Shown piece after piece: positions 1-9,314 of a stretch of DNA of 64,000 nucleotides; position 1 is the first letter of the stretch; the number at the start of each line of letters is the position of its first letter. Under the pieces are notes generated by a model. That model did not search any database. It was not told the DNA's origin and worked only from the letters and a program-made list of their open reading frames with translations. The position numbers were made by a program, and so were the translations under genes. Origin of the DNA: Microbacterium sp. (GTDB lineage Bacteria; Actinomycetota; Actinomycetes; Actinomycetales; Microbacteriaceae); contig NZ_JAPLAI010000066.1 in NCBI RefSeq assembly GCF_026393345.1, positions 28,955 to 92,954 of the forward strand. Reading direction: 5' to 3'.

Positions 1-221
1 GCTAGTGCGACACCGCCGAGGTCCGAAAACCCCGCGAATCCTGTGGAAGCGAGTTGATCGCAGTTAGGTGGGCATGTGGACTCGGTGATGAGCACGTTGA
101 TCTGAATCTGGTTGTCCGGCGCATGATCAGAACCATCGGTGTCACCGGTTATGAGGTCCGCATCGGATGAGTCCAGCGTCAGGGGAAGGCTCTGGGCCCA
201 GTCGTTGGTGAACGAGATCAT
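1..221 (-). CDS. Small putative cell-wall-anchored protein (partial, runs off the left edge) with a LAxTG-type sortase motif
   Basis: Minus-strand frame from the ATG at 221 overlaps the stop of the DUF916 gene (ATGA). Manual translation MISFTNDWAQSLPLTLDSSDADLITGDTDGSDHAPDNQIQINVLITESTCPPNCDQLASTGFAGFSDLGGVALA..., stays open to the window edge; contains QLASTGF followed by the start of a hydrophobic stretch. Confidence 0.5.
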   Translation of the reverse strand, partial: MISFTNDWAQSLPLTLDSSDADLITGDTDGSDHAPDNQIQINVLITESTCPPNCDQLASTGFAGFSDLGGVAL

Positions 222-1348
222 GCGCCCCCTTCGTCGTGAAGCGCAGCTCGTCGGCCTTCTTCGCGTGCGAGCGATACCAGCTTTGCCGTCTTACGGCGGG
301 ACTGGGTTCGACCCCAGACCAGTCCGAGAATAAGGAGAAGCACACCGCCGCACACCATTAGTTGGGGCCAAGGAATCGCCCAGATCAGGATCGGTTCGAC
401 GGTGGGGTCCATGCTTAGCGCTGACCCGTCGAGTGCGACGACCGCCGGGGTCAGTTCGATCTCACCGGTAATCAGAAACAACGGCCACGCCTGCTCGACC
501 GTGACCGTCAGCGTCCGTGATTCACCAGGGAGTAACTCTTGCTCCGGTTCTGATTCCCCAGGAAAAGACGTGCTTCGGGCAGCAGCGTCGACGGTACCGT
601 GCAAGAGCAGGCGGGCGTTGCCGGAATTGCGTGCCTCGAAGGTAACGCTGGCTTGGCCCGGGCTAAAGGGATTCCAGGACAACGAATACTGGGCATCGAG
701 AACAGCTAGCTCCACCGCAGGGTCGATCATGCCGGTGACTCGGGTCATCACACGAAAGCCGACTCTGCTTTCCATCCCTATCCGGGCGCCGTCCTCGTCC
801 AGGATCTCGCTACGAATAGAAACAGCGACACCAGCCGCATGGTCGCCAGGTTCTGCATTTTCGGGAACGCGGACCACGAACGGGACTATTGCGGTCGCCG
901 CCGGTTCGACCGTGACGGTGTCCTGGACGGTGATCCATGTTCCAGCCCCCGTGGAGGGCTCCCCTGGGGGCAACATGTCGAAGCGGCCGGCATCGGTGAA
1001 GTACCCGTCAGCCGCATCGATCTTGAAAGCCACCGCCTCGTCGCTGAAGTTCTTCACCGCAATGTAGTCGGTGGTTTGATCCCCTGGGTCGAGGGCGAGC
1101 TCGACCCAGGATCGTCCGTCTGGCCCGGACTGGTTTGCAGGTCGCACTGACCACGTAATGTCGGACGTATCCTCGGCGAACGCCGCGGGTGCCGGCTGCA
1201 GCACTAGTACGACGAGCAGAACAAGCACACCGATTGCTGCGCTGATCGTGGACGTTCGTCCGTTCAGGGCCTGTGAAGACAATGGAACTACTCCAACGAG
1301 GGACCTGGAGCCGGCGTCGGCCGGCCCCAGGTCCGATCGTTTACTCAA
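218..1348 (-). CDS. DUF916 domain surface protein (WxL-interacting-protein type) with signal peptide and C-terminal TM anchor
   Basis: ITWSVRPANQSGPDGRSWVELALDPGDQTTDYIAVKNFSDEAV... pattern, N-terminal hydrophobic segment, C-terminal IWAIPWPQLMVCGGVLLLILGLVWG TM followed by basic tail. Confidence 0.75.
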   Translation of the reverse strand: MSKRSDLGPADAGSRSLVGVVPLSSQALNGRTSTISAAIGVLVLLVVLVLQPAPAAFAEDTSDITWSVRPANQSGPDGRSWVELALDPGDQTTDYIAVKNFSDEAVAFKIDAADGYFTDAGRFDMLPPGEPSTGAGTWITVQDTVTVEPAATAIVPFVVRVPENAEPGDHAAGVAVSIRSEILDEDGARIGMESRVGFRVMTRVTGMIDPAVELAVLDAQYSLSWNPFSPGQASVTFEARNSGNARLLLHGTVDAAARSTSFPGESEPEQELLPGESRTLTVTVEQAWPLFLITGEIELTPAVVALDGSALSMDPTVEPILIWAIPWPQLMVCGGVLLLILGLVWGRTQSRRKTAKLVSLAREEGRRAALHDEGGA

Positions 1349-1925
1349 ACAGCGACAGGGTCAAGGTCGAGGCGTAACCACCGGGTGCCACGGTCGACGG
1401 GACCTTCAGCAGCAGATCCGCCGTCGCGTTCCACGACCCGATCGCCTCCTCCGAGGTCGATGCCATCGCGAGCAGCTCCTGCCCGACCAGGCCAACATTG
1501 TTCGGCGGGGAATCCAGCACCGTATCCACAGTGTCACCCGGAGCGACCACACCGGTGCCTTCCGGATCCTCCACCTCAGGGCTCCAACCCAAATGCCCCG
1601 CACTGATGGGGTCCTGACCGGAGTCGCCGACGAAATCAGTCGCCGTCCCGATCACATACCAGTACGCCCCGTCAGGAATCTCCTCCGCCGTCCGAGTATC
1701 CGTCACCGTCACCGTGGGCAGTTCACCGTGGAACTCCCGCACCCCAGGGTCCGCGGACGCGCTCTCCGCGAGGGACACAGAGTCCCCGCCGACCGTCATC
1801 GCCAGCACCCCGGGCTCAGTGATCTCCTCGATCGTCACATTCACATCAACATCATCCGGATCACCCACGATGTCTTCTGCGAACGCGGCGCCGGCCACGC
1901 CCGTCAGCAGAATCCCGCCAAGCAC
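1341..1925 (-). CDS. Secreted WxL-like surface protein (degenerate C-terminal motif)
   Basis: Signal peptide (VLGGILLTGVAGAAFAED), acidic secreted domain, C-terminus APGGYASTLTLSLFE resembles the distal WxL-domain end; overlaps the start of the DUF916 gene. Exact start uncertain (GTG at 1925). Confidence 0.5.
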   Translation of the reverse strand: MLGGILLTGVAGAAFAEDIVGDPDDVDVNVTIEEITEPGVLAMTVGGDSVSLAESASADPGVREFHGELPTVTVTDTRTAEEIPDGAYWYVIGTATDFVGDSGQDPISAGHLGWSPEVEDPEGTGVVAPGDTVDTVLDSPPNNVGLVGQELLAMASTSEEAIGSWNATADLLLKVPSTVAPGGYASTLTLSLFE

Positions 1926-1963
1926 TGACGGCAGCCGTTGACGGCGAGTCTGTCTAGAGGGAG

Positions 1964-2995
1964 TTAGCGGGAGGGTGCGGCGGTGCTGCGTCGAACGATT
2001 AGCTCCGTGGGAACAAGATCACCGCGTTCCCGGGGCTGGTCCTCGATCGCGGCGACAAGCGCCTGCAGCGCCGCCACACCGACCTGGTCGAAATGCTGAC
2101 GGATGGTTGTGAGGGCCGGCCAAAAGCTCGCGGACTCGGGCGTGTCGTCGAACCCAACCACGCTAATGTCCTCGGGGATACGCAGGCCCGCTTCGTGAAT
2201 GGCGTGCATCACGCCCAGCGCCATCTGATCGTTCGCCGCAAAGACGGCCGTCACTTCTTCACGCAGCGCGAGCTCGCGGCCCGCCGCCCTGCCGGAGTTC
2301 GCGGACCAATCGCCGACCAGCGCCTCGGGCGCCGCAGCGCCGCGGCTGTGCAGCGTCGCTTTCCAGGACTCACGTCGCCGCTGTGCAGAAAAGGACTCGT
2401 CAGGGCCGGCGACGTGCCACACCGTTCGGTGTCCCATGTCAAGTAAATGCTCCGTGGCCAGACGAGCACCTTGCGCCTGGTCGGTGTCCACGACCGGCTG
2501 ATCGTACTGGGCGTTGGAGTCGACGACGACGACCGGCAGCCCCTGCGGAAGCTCGATGTCTGACTCGTTCAACTGGTGCGCTTCGATCAGAATCACGATT
2601 CCGTCGACAGCCTGCTCGCTCAATCGCGCAAACGCCCCGGAGACTCTCGACTGGCTGGCCGCGCCGAGCGGGATCAATGTCAGCGCGTATCCAACCCGAG
2701 CCGCCTCCCCCGCGATCGCCTCCAGAGTGCGCATGTTGCCGTACGAGGACAACGAGAACATGATCACGCCGATATTTCGATACCGGCCAGACTTCAGAGC
2801 GCGAGCAGCGCCGTTCGGACGATACCCCAGACGGTGCATCGCCTCGACGACTTTCTCGCGAGTCTGCGGCCGGACAACGTTCTTGCCCGTGGCCACTCGG
2901 GAAACTGTCTGCGCAGACACGCCAGCCTCGCGGGCCACGTCCATGATGGACGGCTCACGCCGTGGGGCGACCTCTACAGTTTGGTTCAGCATCAT
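1964..2995 (-). CDS. LacI-family transcriptional regulator
   Basis: N-terminal HTH SIMDVAREAGVSAQTVSRVATGKNVVRPQTREKVVEAMHRLGYRPN and periplasmic-binding-like sensor domain. Confidence 0.95.
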   Translation of the reverse strand: MMLNQTVEVAPRREPSIMDVAREAGVSAQTVSRVATGKNVVRPQTREKVVEAMHRLGYRPNGAARALKSGRYRNIGVIMFSLSSYGNMRTLEAIAGEAARVGYALTLIPLGAASQSRVSGAFARLSEQAVDGIVILIEAHQLNESDIELPQGLPVVVVDSNAQYDQPVVDTDQAQGARLATEHLLDMGHRTVWHVAGPDESFSAQRRRESWKATLHSRGAAAPEALVGDWSANSGRAAGRELALREEVTAVFAANDQMALGVMHAIHEAGLRIPEDISVVGFDDTPESASFWPALTTIRQHFDQVGVAALQALVAAIEDQPRERGDLVPTELIVRRSTAAPSR

Positions 2996-3012
2996 CGCTC
3001 CACATTCTTGGA

Positions 3013-3026
3013 TGTTTGCGTTGACA
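3013..3026. promoter_or_regulatory. Putative LacI-type operator upstream of lacI
   Basis: tgtttgcgttgaca; identical copy at 3171-3184, related palindrome at 3204-3217. Confidence 0.5.
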
Positions 3027-3080
3027 TCATACGCGAGACCCTGCGTTTTTCACCGTTTCACCCGCGGTTTTGGCTCGTTG

Positions 3081-3093
3081 CCCCCCCCCCCCC
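3081..3093. repeat. 13-nt poly-C homopolymer tract
   Basis: ccccccccccccc in the lacI/ABC intergenic region. Confidence 0.95.
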
Positions 3094-3170
3094 GATCCCA
3101 CGTCGCCCGTTGCCCGCCAAGTCTTTGGTGATCGTCATCACCTTGATTGCGGGGCGGGATTGCCACAGAA

Positions 3171-3217
3171 TGTTTGCGTTGACATCGTTTGACGTCCGTC
3201 ATATGTTTGCGTAAACA
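3171..3217 (+). promoter_or_regulatory. Promoter with two LacI-type operators for the galactoside operon
   Basis: tgtttgcgttgaca (3171-3184) and tgtttgcgtaaaca (3204-3217, near-perfect palindrome) spaced 33 bp; -35 TTGACA 3179-3184, 17-nt spacer, -10 TATGTT 3202-3207. Confidence 0.65.
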
Positions 3218-3261
3218 GCCCCGGGGTTTCTGACCCGGGAACACGAAAAGGTACCCCGTCA

Positions 3262-4185
3262 ATGACGACCACAATCGCACCCGTGCCGCCCTTGGCGACC
3301 CGCGCCCGGCCGCGCCGAGAACGGCGAGACTGGCGAGGATGGACCTTCGTAGGCCCCTTCCTCGTGGTCTTCGCCCTGGTTTTCATCGCACCCGTTCTTT
3401 ACGCGCTCTACTTGAGCCTGTTCCGCAACCAGCTGGTAGGCGGTAACGCGTTCGTTGGGCTCGAGAATTACCTTCGCGTTTTCGGTGACGCACAGTTCTG
3501 GGAGGGGTTCTGGCACGTCTCGCTGTTCCTCGTCATCCAGGTGCCGATCATGCTGGGCCTGGCTCTGCTGGCGGCACTGGCGATCGACAGCGCTCGCCTG
3601 CATGGCTCGGGCTTCTTTCGCATCGTCATCTTCTTGCCCTACGCCGTACCCGGCGTTGTCGCGGTACTGATGTGGGGGTTCATTTACGGCGGCAACTTCG
3701 GGCTTGCGGGCAACATCAACGATGCCGTGGGATTCGAGCTGATCACCCCGTTCGCCCGCGACTGGATCCTCGCCTCCATCGGAAACATCGTGACTTGGGA
3801 GTTCGTCGGCTACAACATGCTGATCTTCTACTCCGCCCTGCGCACGATTCCCGTCGACCTATATGAGGCGGCGGAGATCGACGGCGCTGGCCAATTCCGG
3901 ATCATCACCGCGATCAAGATCCCCTCCCTACGCGGCGCGATCGTGATCGCGACGATCTTCTCCATCATCGGCAGCTTCCAGCTGTTCAACGAACCAAACA
4001 TCCTCAAGCCGCTCGCTCCGAATGTGATCACCACCTTCTTCACCCCCAATATGTATGCCTACAACTTGTCCTTCGCCGGGCAGCAGTACAACTATTCAGC
4101 GACCGTGGCCATTGTGATGGGTGTGATCACTGCGGTGATCGCCTACGTGGTGCAGCTGCGCGGATCGCGGGCGGAGACACGATGA
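3262..4185 (+). CDS. Carbohydrate ABC transporter permease (MalF/CUT1 type)
   Basis: Multi-TM with EAAEIDGAGQFRIITAIKIPSL EAA loop. Confidence 0.92.
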   Translation: MTTTIAPVPPLATRARPRRERRDWRGWTFVGPFLVVFALVFIAPVLYALYLSLFRNQLVGGNAFVGLENYLRVFGDAQFWEGFWHVSLFLVIQVPIMLGLALLAALAIDSARLHGSGFFRIVIFLPYAVPGVVAVLMWGFIYGGNFGLAGNINDAVGFELITPFARDWILASIGNIVTWEFVGYNMLIFYSALRTIPVDLYEAAEIDGAGQFRIITAIKIPSLRGAIVIATIFSIIGSFQLFNEPNILKPLAPNVITTFFTPNMYAYNLSFAGQQYNYSATVAIVMGVITAVIAYVVQLRGSRAETR

Positions 4186-5060
4186 CCGCCCCCACCCTCG
4201 TTCGCAACAAGCCCACCCGCCCGCGGCGGTCAGTCACCCTCACGGTGGTCATGACCCTGTTTCTCATCTACACCCTCGTGCCACTGTGGTGGCTTGTCGT
4301 CAACTCGACCAAGACACAGGCCGGGCTGTTCGACAGTTTTGGACTGTGGTTCGCCGACGACTTCGTCTTCTTCCAGAACCTTGCCGAAACCGTGACCTAC
4401 CGCGACGGCATCTTTGTCCGCTGGCTCGGCAACACCCTGCTGTATGTGGTCATCGGCGCCGGCGGCGCGACAGCCCTCGCAACTCTCGCCGGATATGGAA
4501 TGGCGAAATATAAGTTCCCCGGCCGTCGCGCTGTCTTCGCGATCGTTCTGGGCGCGATCGCCATCCCCGGAACGGCACTGGCGGTGCCGACGTTCCTGAT
4601 GTTCAGCGAGCTCGGCCTGACCAACACGCCCTGGGCGATCATCATCCCGTCGCTGATCAGTCCGTTCGGGATGTATCTCGTGTGGATTTACGCGATCGAT
4701 GCCGTCCCGACAGAGTTGCTGGAAGCCGCCCGGATGGATGGCGCCGGCGAGATCCGCACCTTCTTCACCATTTCCCTGCGCCTGCTCACACCCGGCATCG
4801 TCACCGTCGCACTCTTCGCCGTGGTCGCGACCTGGAACAACTACTTCCTGCCTCTGATCATGCTGAGCAATCCCGAGTGGTATCCGCTCACCGTTGGCCT
4901 GAACCAATGGAACGCACAAGCGACCGGGGTTTCCGCGCAGCCGATCTACAACCTGGTGATCATGGGCTCGCTGCTCACGATCGTCCCCATTGTCGTCGCC
5001 TTCCTCTTCCTGCAGCGGTACTGGCAGTCGGGGCTGAGCGCCGGAAGCGTCAAGCAGTGA
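4182..5060 (+). CDS. Carbohydrate ABC transporter permease (MalG/CUT1 type)
   Basis: Overlaps the preceding gene (ATGA); ELLEAARMDGAGEIRTFFTISLRLLTPG EAA loop. Confidence 0.92.
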   Translation: MTAPTLVRNKPTRPRRSVTLTVVMTLFLIYTLVPLWWLVVNSTKTQAGLFDSFGLWFADDFVFFQNLAETVTYRDGIFVRWLGNTLLYVVIGAGGATALATLAGYGMAKYKFPGRRAVFAIVLGAIAIPGTALAVPTFLMFSELGLTNTPWAIIIPSLISPFGMYLVWIYAIDAVPTELLEAARMDGAGEIRTFFTISLRLLTPGIVTVALFAVVATWNNYFLPLIMLSNPEWYPLTVGLNQWNAQATGVSAQPIYNLVIMGSLLTIVPIVVAFLFLQRYWQSGLSAGSVKQ

Positions 5061-5148
5061 CGAGAGGAACCGCATGACGCGCACCGAACCCTCTCAACCG
5101 GCACTCGTCCGGACATTCCGAGTACAACGAAGTGAAAGGAAACACAGC

Positions 5149-6461
5149 ATGAACTACCCGACTAGCCGCGCCGCATTCACCAGGCGCGCACTCACGGTCC
5201 TCGCGACCGGGGCAGTCATCGGCGTAACACTGGCCGCCTGCTCCGGCGGTGGGGGCGGCGGCGACACCGCAGCCCCGGGGTCAGACACCGATGTCGAGGC
5301 CGCGCTCGAGGCTGGTGGCTCGCTCACCTACTGGTCCTGGACCCCGCAGGCTACGAACTGGTCAACGCCGGCACCGGCAACGACCAGTACACCAAACTGC
5401 AGAACGCCATCACCGCAGGCTCCGGCGCCCCGGATGTCGTGCAAATCGAGTACGGCGCACTCCCGCAGTACGCACTCTCGGAGTCGCTGCTGGATCTCAC
5501 CCCGTACGGGTTCGCGGACCTCGAGGACGACTACACCGCCTCCACCTGGGGTCAGGTCGTCTTCGACGACAAGATCTACGGCCTCCCGCAGGATTCCGGA
5601 CCCACCGCCCTGTTCTACAACGCGACTATCTTCGACCAGTACGGCATCGAGGTCCCCACCACGTGGGACGAATACCTTGCCGCGGCGCAGAAGCTGCACG
5701 CCGCCGACCCGACGAAATACATCACCAGCGACACCGGTGATGCCGGCTTCACGATGACCTCGATCTGGCAGGCCGGTGGCCTACCGTTCAAGACCGAAGG
5801 CACCAACGTGACCGTAAACCTGCAGGACGAGGGCACGAAGCGCTGGGCGGACTTCTGGAGTCAGCTGACCCAGAACGACCTCGTCTCCCCCGTTCCCGGG
5901 TGGAGCGATGACTGGTACCGCGGACTGGCCGACGGTGGAGTTGCATCGCTGGTCATCGGCGCGTGGATGCCCGGAGTGCTGGAAGGCTCCGTGCCTGACG
6001 CCGCCGGTGACTGGCGCGTCGCCCCCGTCCCCACCTGGGATGGTACGCCTGCCTCCTCGGAAAACGGTGGCGGCGGGCAGTCGGTGACCGCTCAGACTGA
6101 GAACCCTGCACTGGCGGCAGGATTCCTGAAGTGGCTGAACAACAGCGACGAAAGCCTGAAGATCTTCACGGACGAGGGCGGGTTCCCGTCCACGAACGCG
6201 CAGCTGACTGACCCGGAGTTCCTCTCCTACGAGTCGGACTACTTCGGTGGCCAGAAGATCAACGAGGTGCTCGGCGCGGCTGCTGCGGATGTCGTCCCAG
6301 GCTGGTCGTACCTGCCCTTCCAGGTGTATGCCAACAGCATCTTCGGTGACACCGCCGGGCAGGCATGGGCGAACAAGACCAACCTGAACGAGGGTCTGAT
6401 CGCCTGGCAGGACGCCATCATCGAATACGGCAACCAGCAGGGCTTCACGGTTAGCCAATAG
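5149..6461 (+). pseudogene. Extracellular sugar-binding lipoprotein (CUT1 SBP), frameshifted with an apparent internal deletion
   Basis: RBS gaaagga before ATG 5149; lipobox LAAC in frame 1 (...GGSLTYWSWTPQA), then homology continues in another frame (GYELVNAGTGNDQYTKLQNAITAGSGAPDVVQIEYGALPQY... to 6461). Frame switch near 5340-5355. Confidence 0.8.
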
Positions 6462-6475
6462 TCCCCCGGAAGACA

Positions 6476-6514
6476 GCGGCGTGGCCAGCCATACCCGGCG
6501 GCTGGCCACGCCGC
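6476..6514. terminator. Strong 15-bp stem-loop between SBP and GH43 genes
   Basis: gcggcgtggccagcc-atacccggc-ggctggccacgccgc. Confidence 0.6.
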
Positions 6515-6619
6515 CTCACCATCCCTATGACCATGAATTCCCACACCCTGTCCGCCATTCGCACCCGCCGAAGGGGACGGGCCGTCGCGGGGCGGCGCGG
6601 CGAATCTGGAAGGGATACC

Positions 6620-7507
6620 GTGCGACTGAACGACTTCCGCATCCGCGATCCCTACGTCTTGGCTGACGCGACCTCGGGTTCTTATTTCCTCTACGGCACC
6701 ACCGACCCCGACCCCTGGTCCGGCCAGGGGGTCGGCTTTGACGCCTACCGCAGCACCAACCTCGAGGACTGGTCCGGACCCATAGCCGTGTTCCGGCCCC
6801 CCGCGGACTTCTGGGGCACAACCCAGTTCTGGGCACCGGAAGTGCACGCCCACTCCGGTCGCTACTTCATGTTCGCTACCTTCGCAGGAGAAGAGCGATC
6901 ACGCGGCACACAAGTACTCGTAGCTGAGCGGCCTGAAGGCCCATTTCTGCCGTGGAGCGATGGCCCAGTCACACCCGAGGATTGGGAGAGCTTAGACGGC
7001 ACGCTGCACATTGACCCGCACGGAAGACCGTGGCTGGTGTTCTGTCACGAGTGGGTACAGATCGGTGATGGGTCGATCGCGGCGCTGCGACTGACCAGCG
7101 ACTTAAGGAAGGCCGCGACCACACCCGTCGTTCTGTTCCACGCCTCGGAAGCGCCGTGGACGCGCCCCGTGCCCGGCACCGGAAGTTACGTTACCGATGG
7201 GCCATTCTTGACCCGCGACCGCATCACCGGCGAACTTGTGATGCTGTGGTCAAGCCTCAGCGATACTGGCTACACCCTTGGCGCAGCACGCTCCAGCACC
7301 GGCATCCTCGGCCCCTGGCAGCATCACGACCAGCCGGTCTGGTCGCAGGACGGCGGCCACGGCATGCTCTTCACCACATTCGATGGCCGGCAGATGCTGG
7401 CCCTGCACCAACCCAACGACTCCCCCTGGGAACGCGCCACGCTACTTCGGCCACGCGGACGCGGCACGACGCTGAGCCCAGCCGCCCCAGTTCTCGCCGA
7501 GACGTGA
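6620..7507 (+). CDS. Glycoside hydrolase family 43-like protein
   Basis: RIRDPYVLADATSGSYFLYGTT..., FWAPEVH, LDGTLHIDPHGRPWLVFCHEW; GTG start at 6620 with upstream ggaaggga. Confidence 0.8.
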   Translation: MRLNDFRIRDPYVLADATSGSYFLYGTTDPDPWSGQGVGFDAYRSTNLEDWSGPIAVFRPPADFWGTTQFWAPEVHAHSGRYFMFATFAGEERSRGTQVLVAERPEGPFLPWSDGPVTPEDWESLDGTLHIDPHGRPWLVFCHEWVQIGDGSIAALRLTSDLRKAATTPVVLFHASEAPWTRPVPGTGSYVTDGPFLTRDRITGELVMLWSSLSDTGYTLGAARSSTGILGPWQHHDQPVWSQDGGHGMLFTTFDGRQMLALHQPNDSPWERATLLRPRGRGTTLSPAAPVLAET

Positions 7508-7547
7508 TTTCGCCCACCGGCAACCCCTACCCCCACCTCACCCCACC

Positions 7548-9314
7548 TTGACAACGATGGAGCCGCACACCTTGCCCACCTTCCAGATCGGCGACCAGGA
7601 TTTCCTGCTCGACGGCCAGCCGCACCGCATCCTCTCCGGCGCGTTGCATTACTTCCGTGTACACCCAGAGCAGTGGGCAGACCGGATTCACAAGGCACGC
7701 CTGATGGGACTGAACACGATCGAAACCTACGTGGCCTGGAACGCGCACGCGCCCAGCCAGGGCGAGTGGAATATCACGGGTGGTCTCGATCTCGGCCGCT
7801 TCCTGGACTTAGTTGCTGCGGAGGGAATGCACGCCATCGTGCGACCCGGACCCTACATCTGCGCGGAATGGGACAACGGCGGGCTCCCCGCCTGGCTTTT
7901 CCGAGACGAGCAGGTCGGTGTGCGGCGCCTCGAACCGCTCTATGTAGCCGCTGTCACCGACTACCTTCAGCGGGTCTATGAGATTATCGCTCCGCGTCAG
8001 ATTGAGGACGGCGGCCCGGTGATCCTGGTCCAGATCGAGAACGAGTACGGCGCCTACGGCGCCGACAAGCAATACCTCAGCGAACTGGTCCGCGTCACCC
8101 GTGAAGCCGGCATCACTGTGCCGCTCACCACCGTCGACCAGCCCGTCGATCAGATGCTGATCGACGGCAGTATTCCCGGTGTGCACAAGACCGCCTCGTT
8201 CGGTTCCCGCGCCACTGAACGGCTGGCTACCCTTCGTAAGCATCAGCCCACGGGGCCTCTGATGTGCATGGAGTTCTGGAACGGCTGGTTCGATGACTGG
8301 GGCACCCACCACCACACCACCGACCCCGAACTGACCGCCCGCGACCTGGACGCCATCCTCTCTGTCGGCGGATCGGTGAACTTTTACATGTTCCACGGCG
8401 GCACCAACTTCGGGCTCACCAACGGCGCCAATGACAAAGGCCGCTATGCCGCCATCACGACCTCCTACGACTACGACGCTCCGCTGGATGAAGCGGGAAA
8501 CCCCACTGAGAAGTACTTCGCCTTCCGGGATGTCATCGCTCGCTACGCCCCCATCCCCGACGAGGTTCCCTCCGCTCCGCGCCGAGTCGGCGGGTTCAGC
8601 ACCCCGCTCTCGCACCGTTCGAATCTTCTGCCGCTCGCCAGCTCCCTGGGCGTCGCGAGCCGTCACGATGCTCTCCCCACCTTCGACGACCTGGCGCACG
8701 ACCGTGGCATCGCCATTTTCACCACAACTCTGCACGGAAATGGCCCAGGAGTGCTCAGCTTCGACGAGGTGCGCGACCGTGCGTGGATCTTCCTCGATGG
8801 GGCACCGGTCGGTGTGCTCGCCCGCGACGCGCATGAGCAGGCCATCGTCCTGCCACGCAGCACCGGCGAGCTCGTGATTATCGTAGAAGACCAGGGACGG
8901 GTGAACTACGGCCCCCGGATCGGCGAACACAAAGGTCTCATCGGCGGAGGCCGGCTCGACAACGAACTGATCATCGGATGGGCTGCCATCCCCCTCGACC
9001 TCGACCGTGTCCCGGCCATCGAAGTCGACCATGATGACCTGGCCGTCGGCCCGGTCATCGCCCGCGGAACGTTCGAGTTGATCAGGCCGTGCGACCTGTT
9101 CTTGGACACCCGTGACTGGGGGAAGGGCTTTGCCTGGATCAACGGTTTCGCCCTCGGCCGGTACTGGCGACGCGGCCCGCAACGCACCCTATATGTCCCC
9201 GAACCCGTTCTACGCTCCGGACAGAACGAGCTTGTCATCCTCGAACTTGAAGTGCTCACCCAGCAGGAAGCCGTCTTCGCGGCGACACCGCTACTCGGAC
9301 ACGAGGATTTCTAG
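7548..9314 (+). CDS. Beta-galactosidase, glycoside hydrolase family 35
   Basis: PHRILSGALHYFRVHPEQWADRIHKARLMGLNTIETYVAWNAHAP; QIENEYGAYG; MFHGGTNFG. Confidence 0.93.
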   Translation: MTTMEPHTLPTFQIGDQDFLLDGQPHRILSGALHYFRVHPEQWADRIHKARLMGLNTIETYVAWNAHAPSQGEWNITGGLDLGRFLDLVAAEGMHAIVRPGPYICAEWDNGGLPAWLFRDEQVGVRRLEPLYVAAVTDYLQRVYEIIAPRQIEDGGPVILVQIENEYGAYGADKQYLSELVRVTREAGITVPLTTVDQPVDQMLIDGSIPGVHKTASFGSRATERLATLRKHQPTGPLMCMEFWNGWFDDWGTHHHTTDPELTARDLDAILSVGGSVNFYMFHGGTNFGLTNGANDKGRYAAITTSYDYDAPLDEAGNPTEKYFAFRDVIARYAPIPDEVPSAPRRVGGFSTPLSHRSNLLPLASSLGVASRHDALPTFDDLAHDRGIAIFTTTLHGNGPGVLSFDEVRDRAWIFLDGAPVGVLARDAHEQAIVLPRSTGELVIIVEDQGRVNYGPRIGEHKGLIGGGRLDNELIIGWAAIPLDLDRVPAIEVDHDDLAVGPVIARGTFELIRPCDLFLDTRDWGKGFAWINGFALGRYWRRGPQRTLYVPEPVLRSGQNELVILELEVLTQQEAVFAATPLLGHEDF

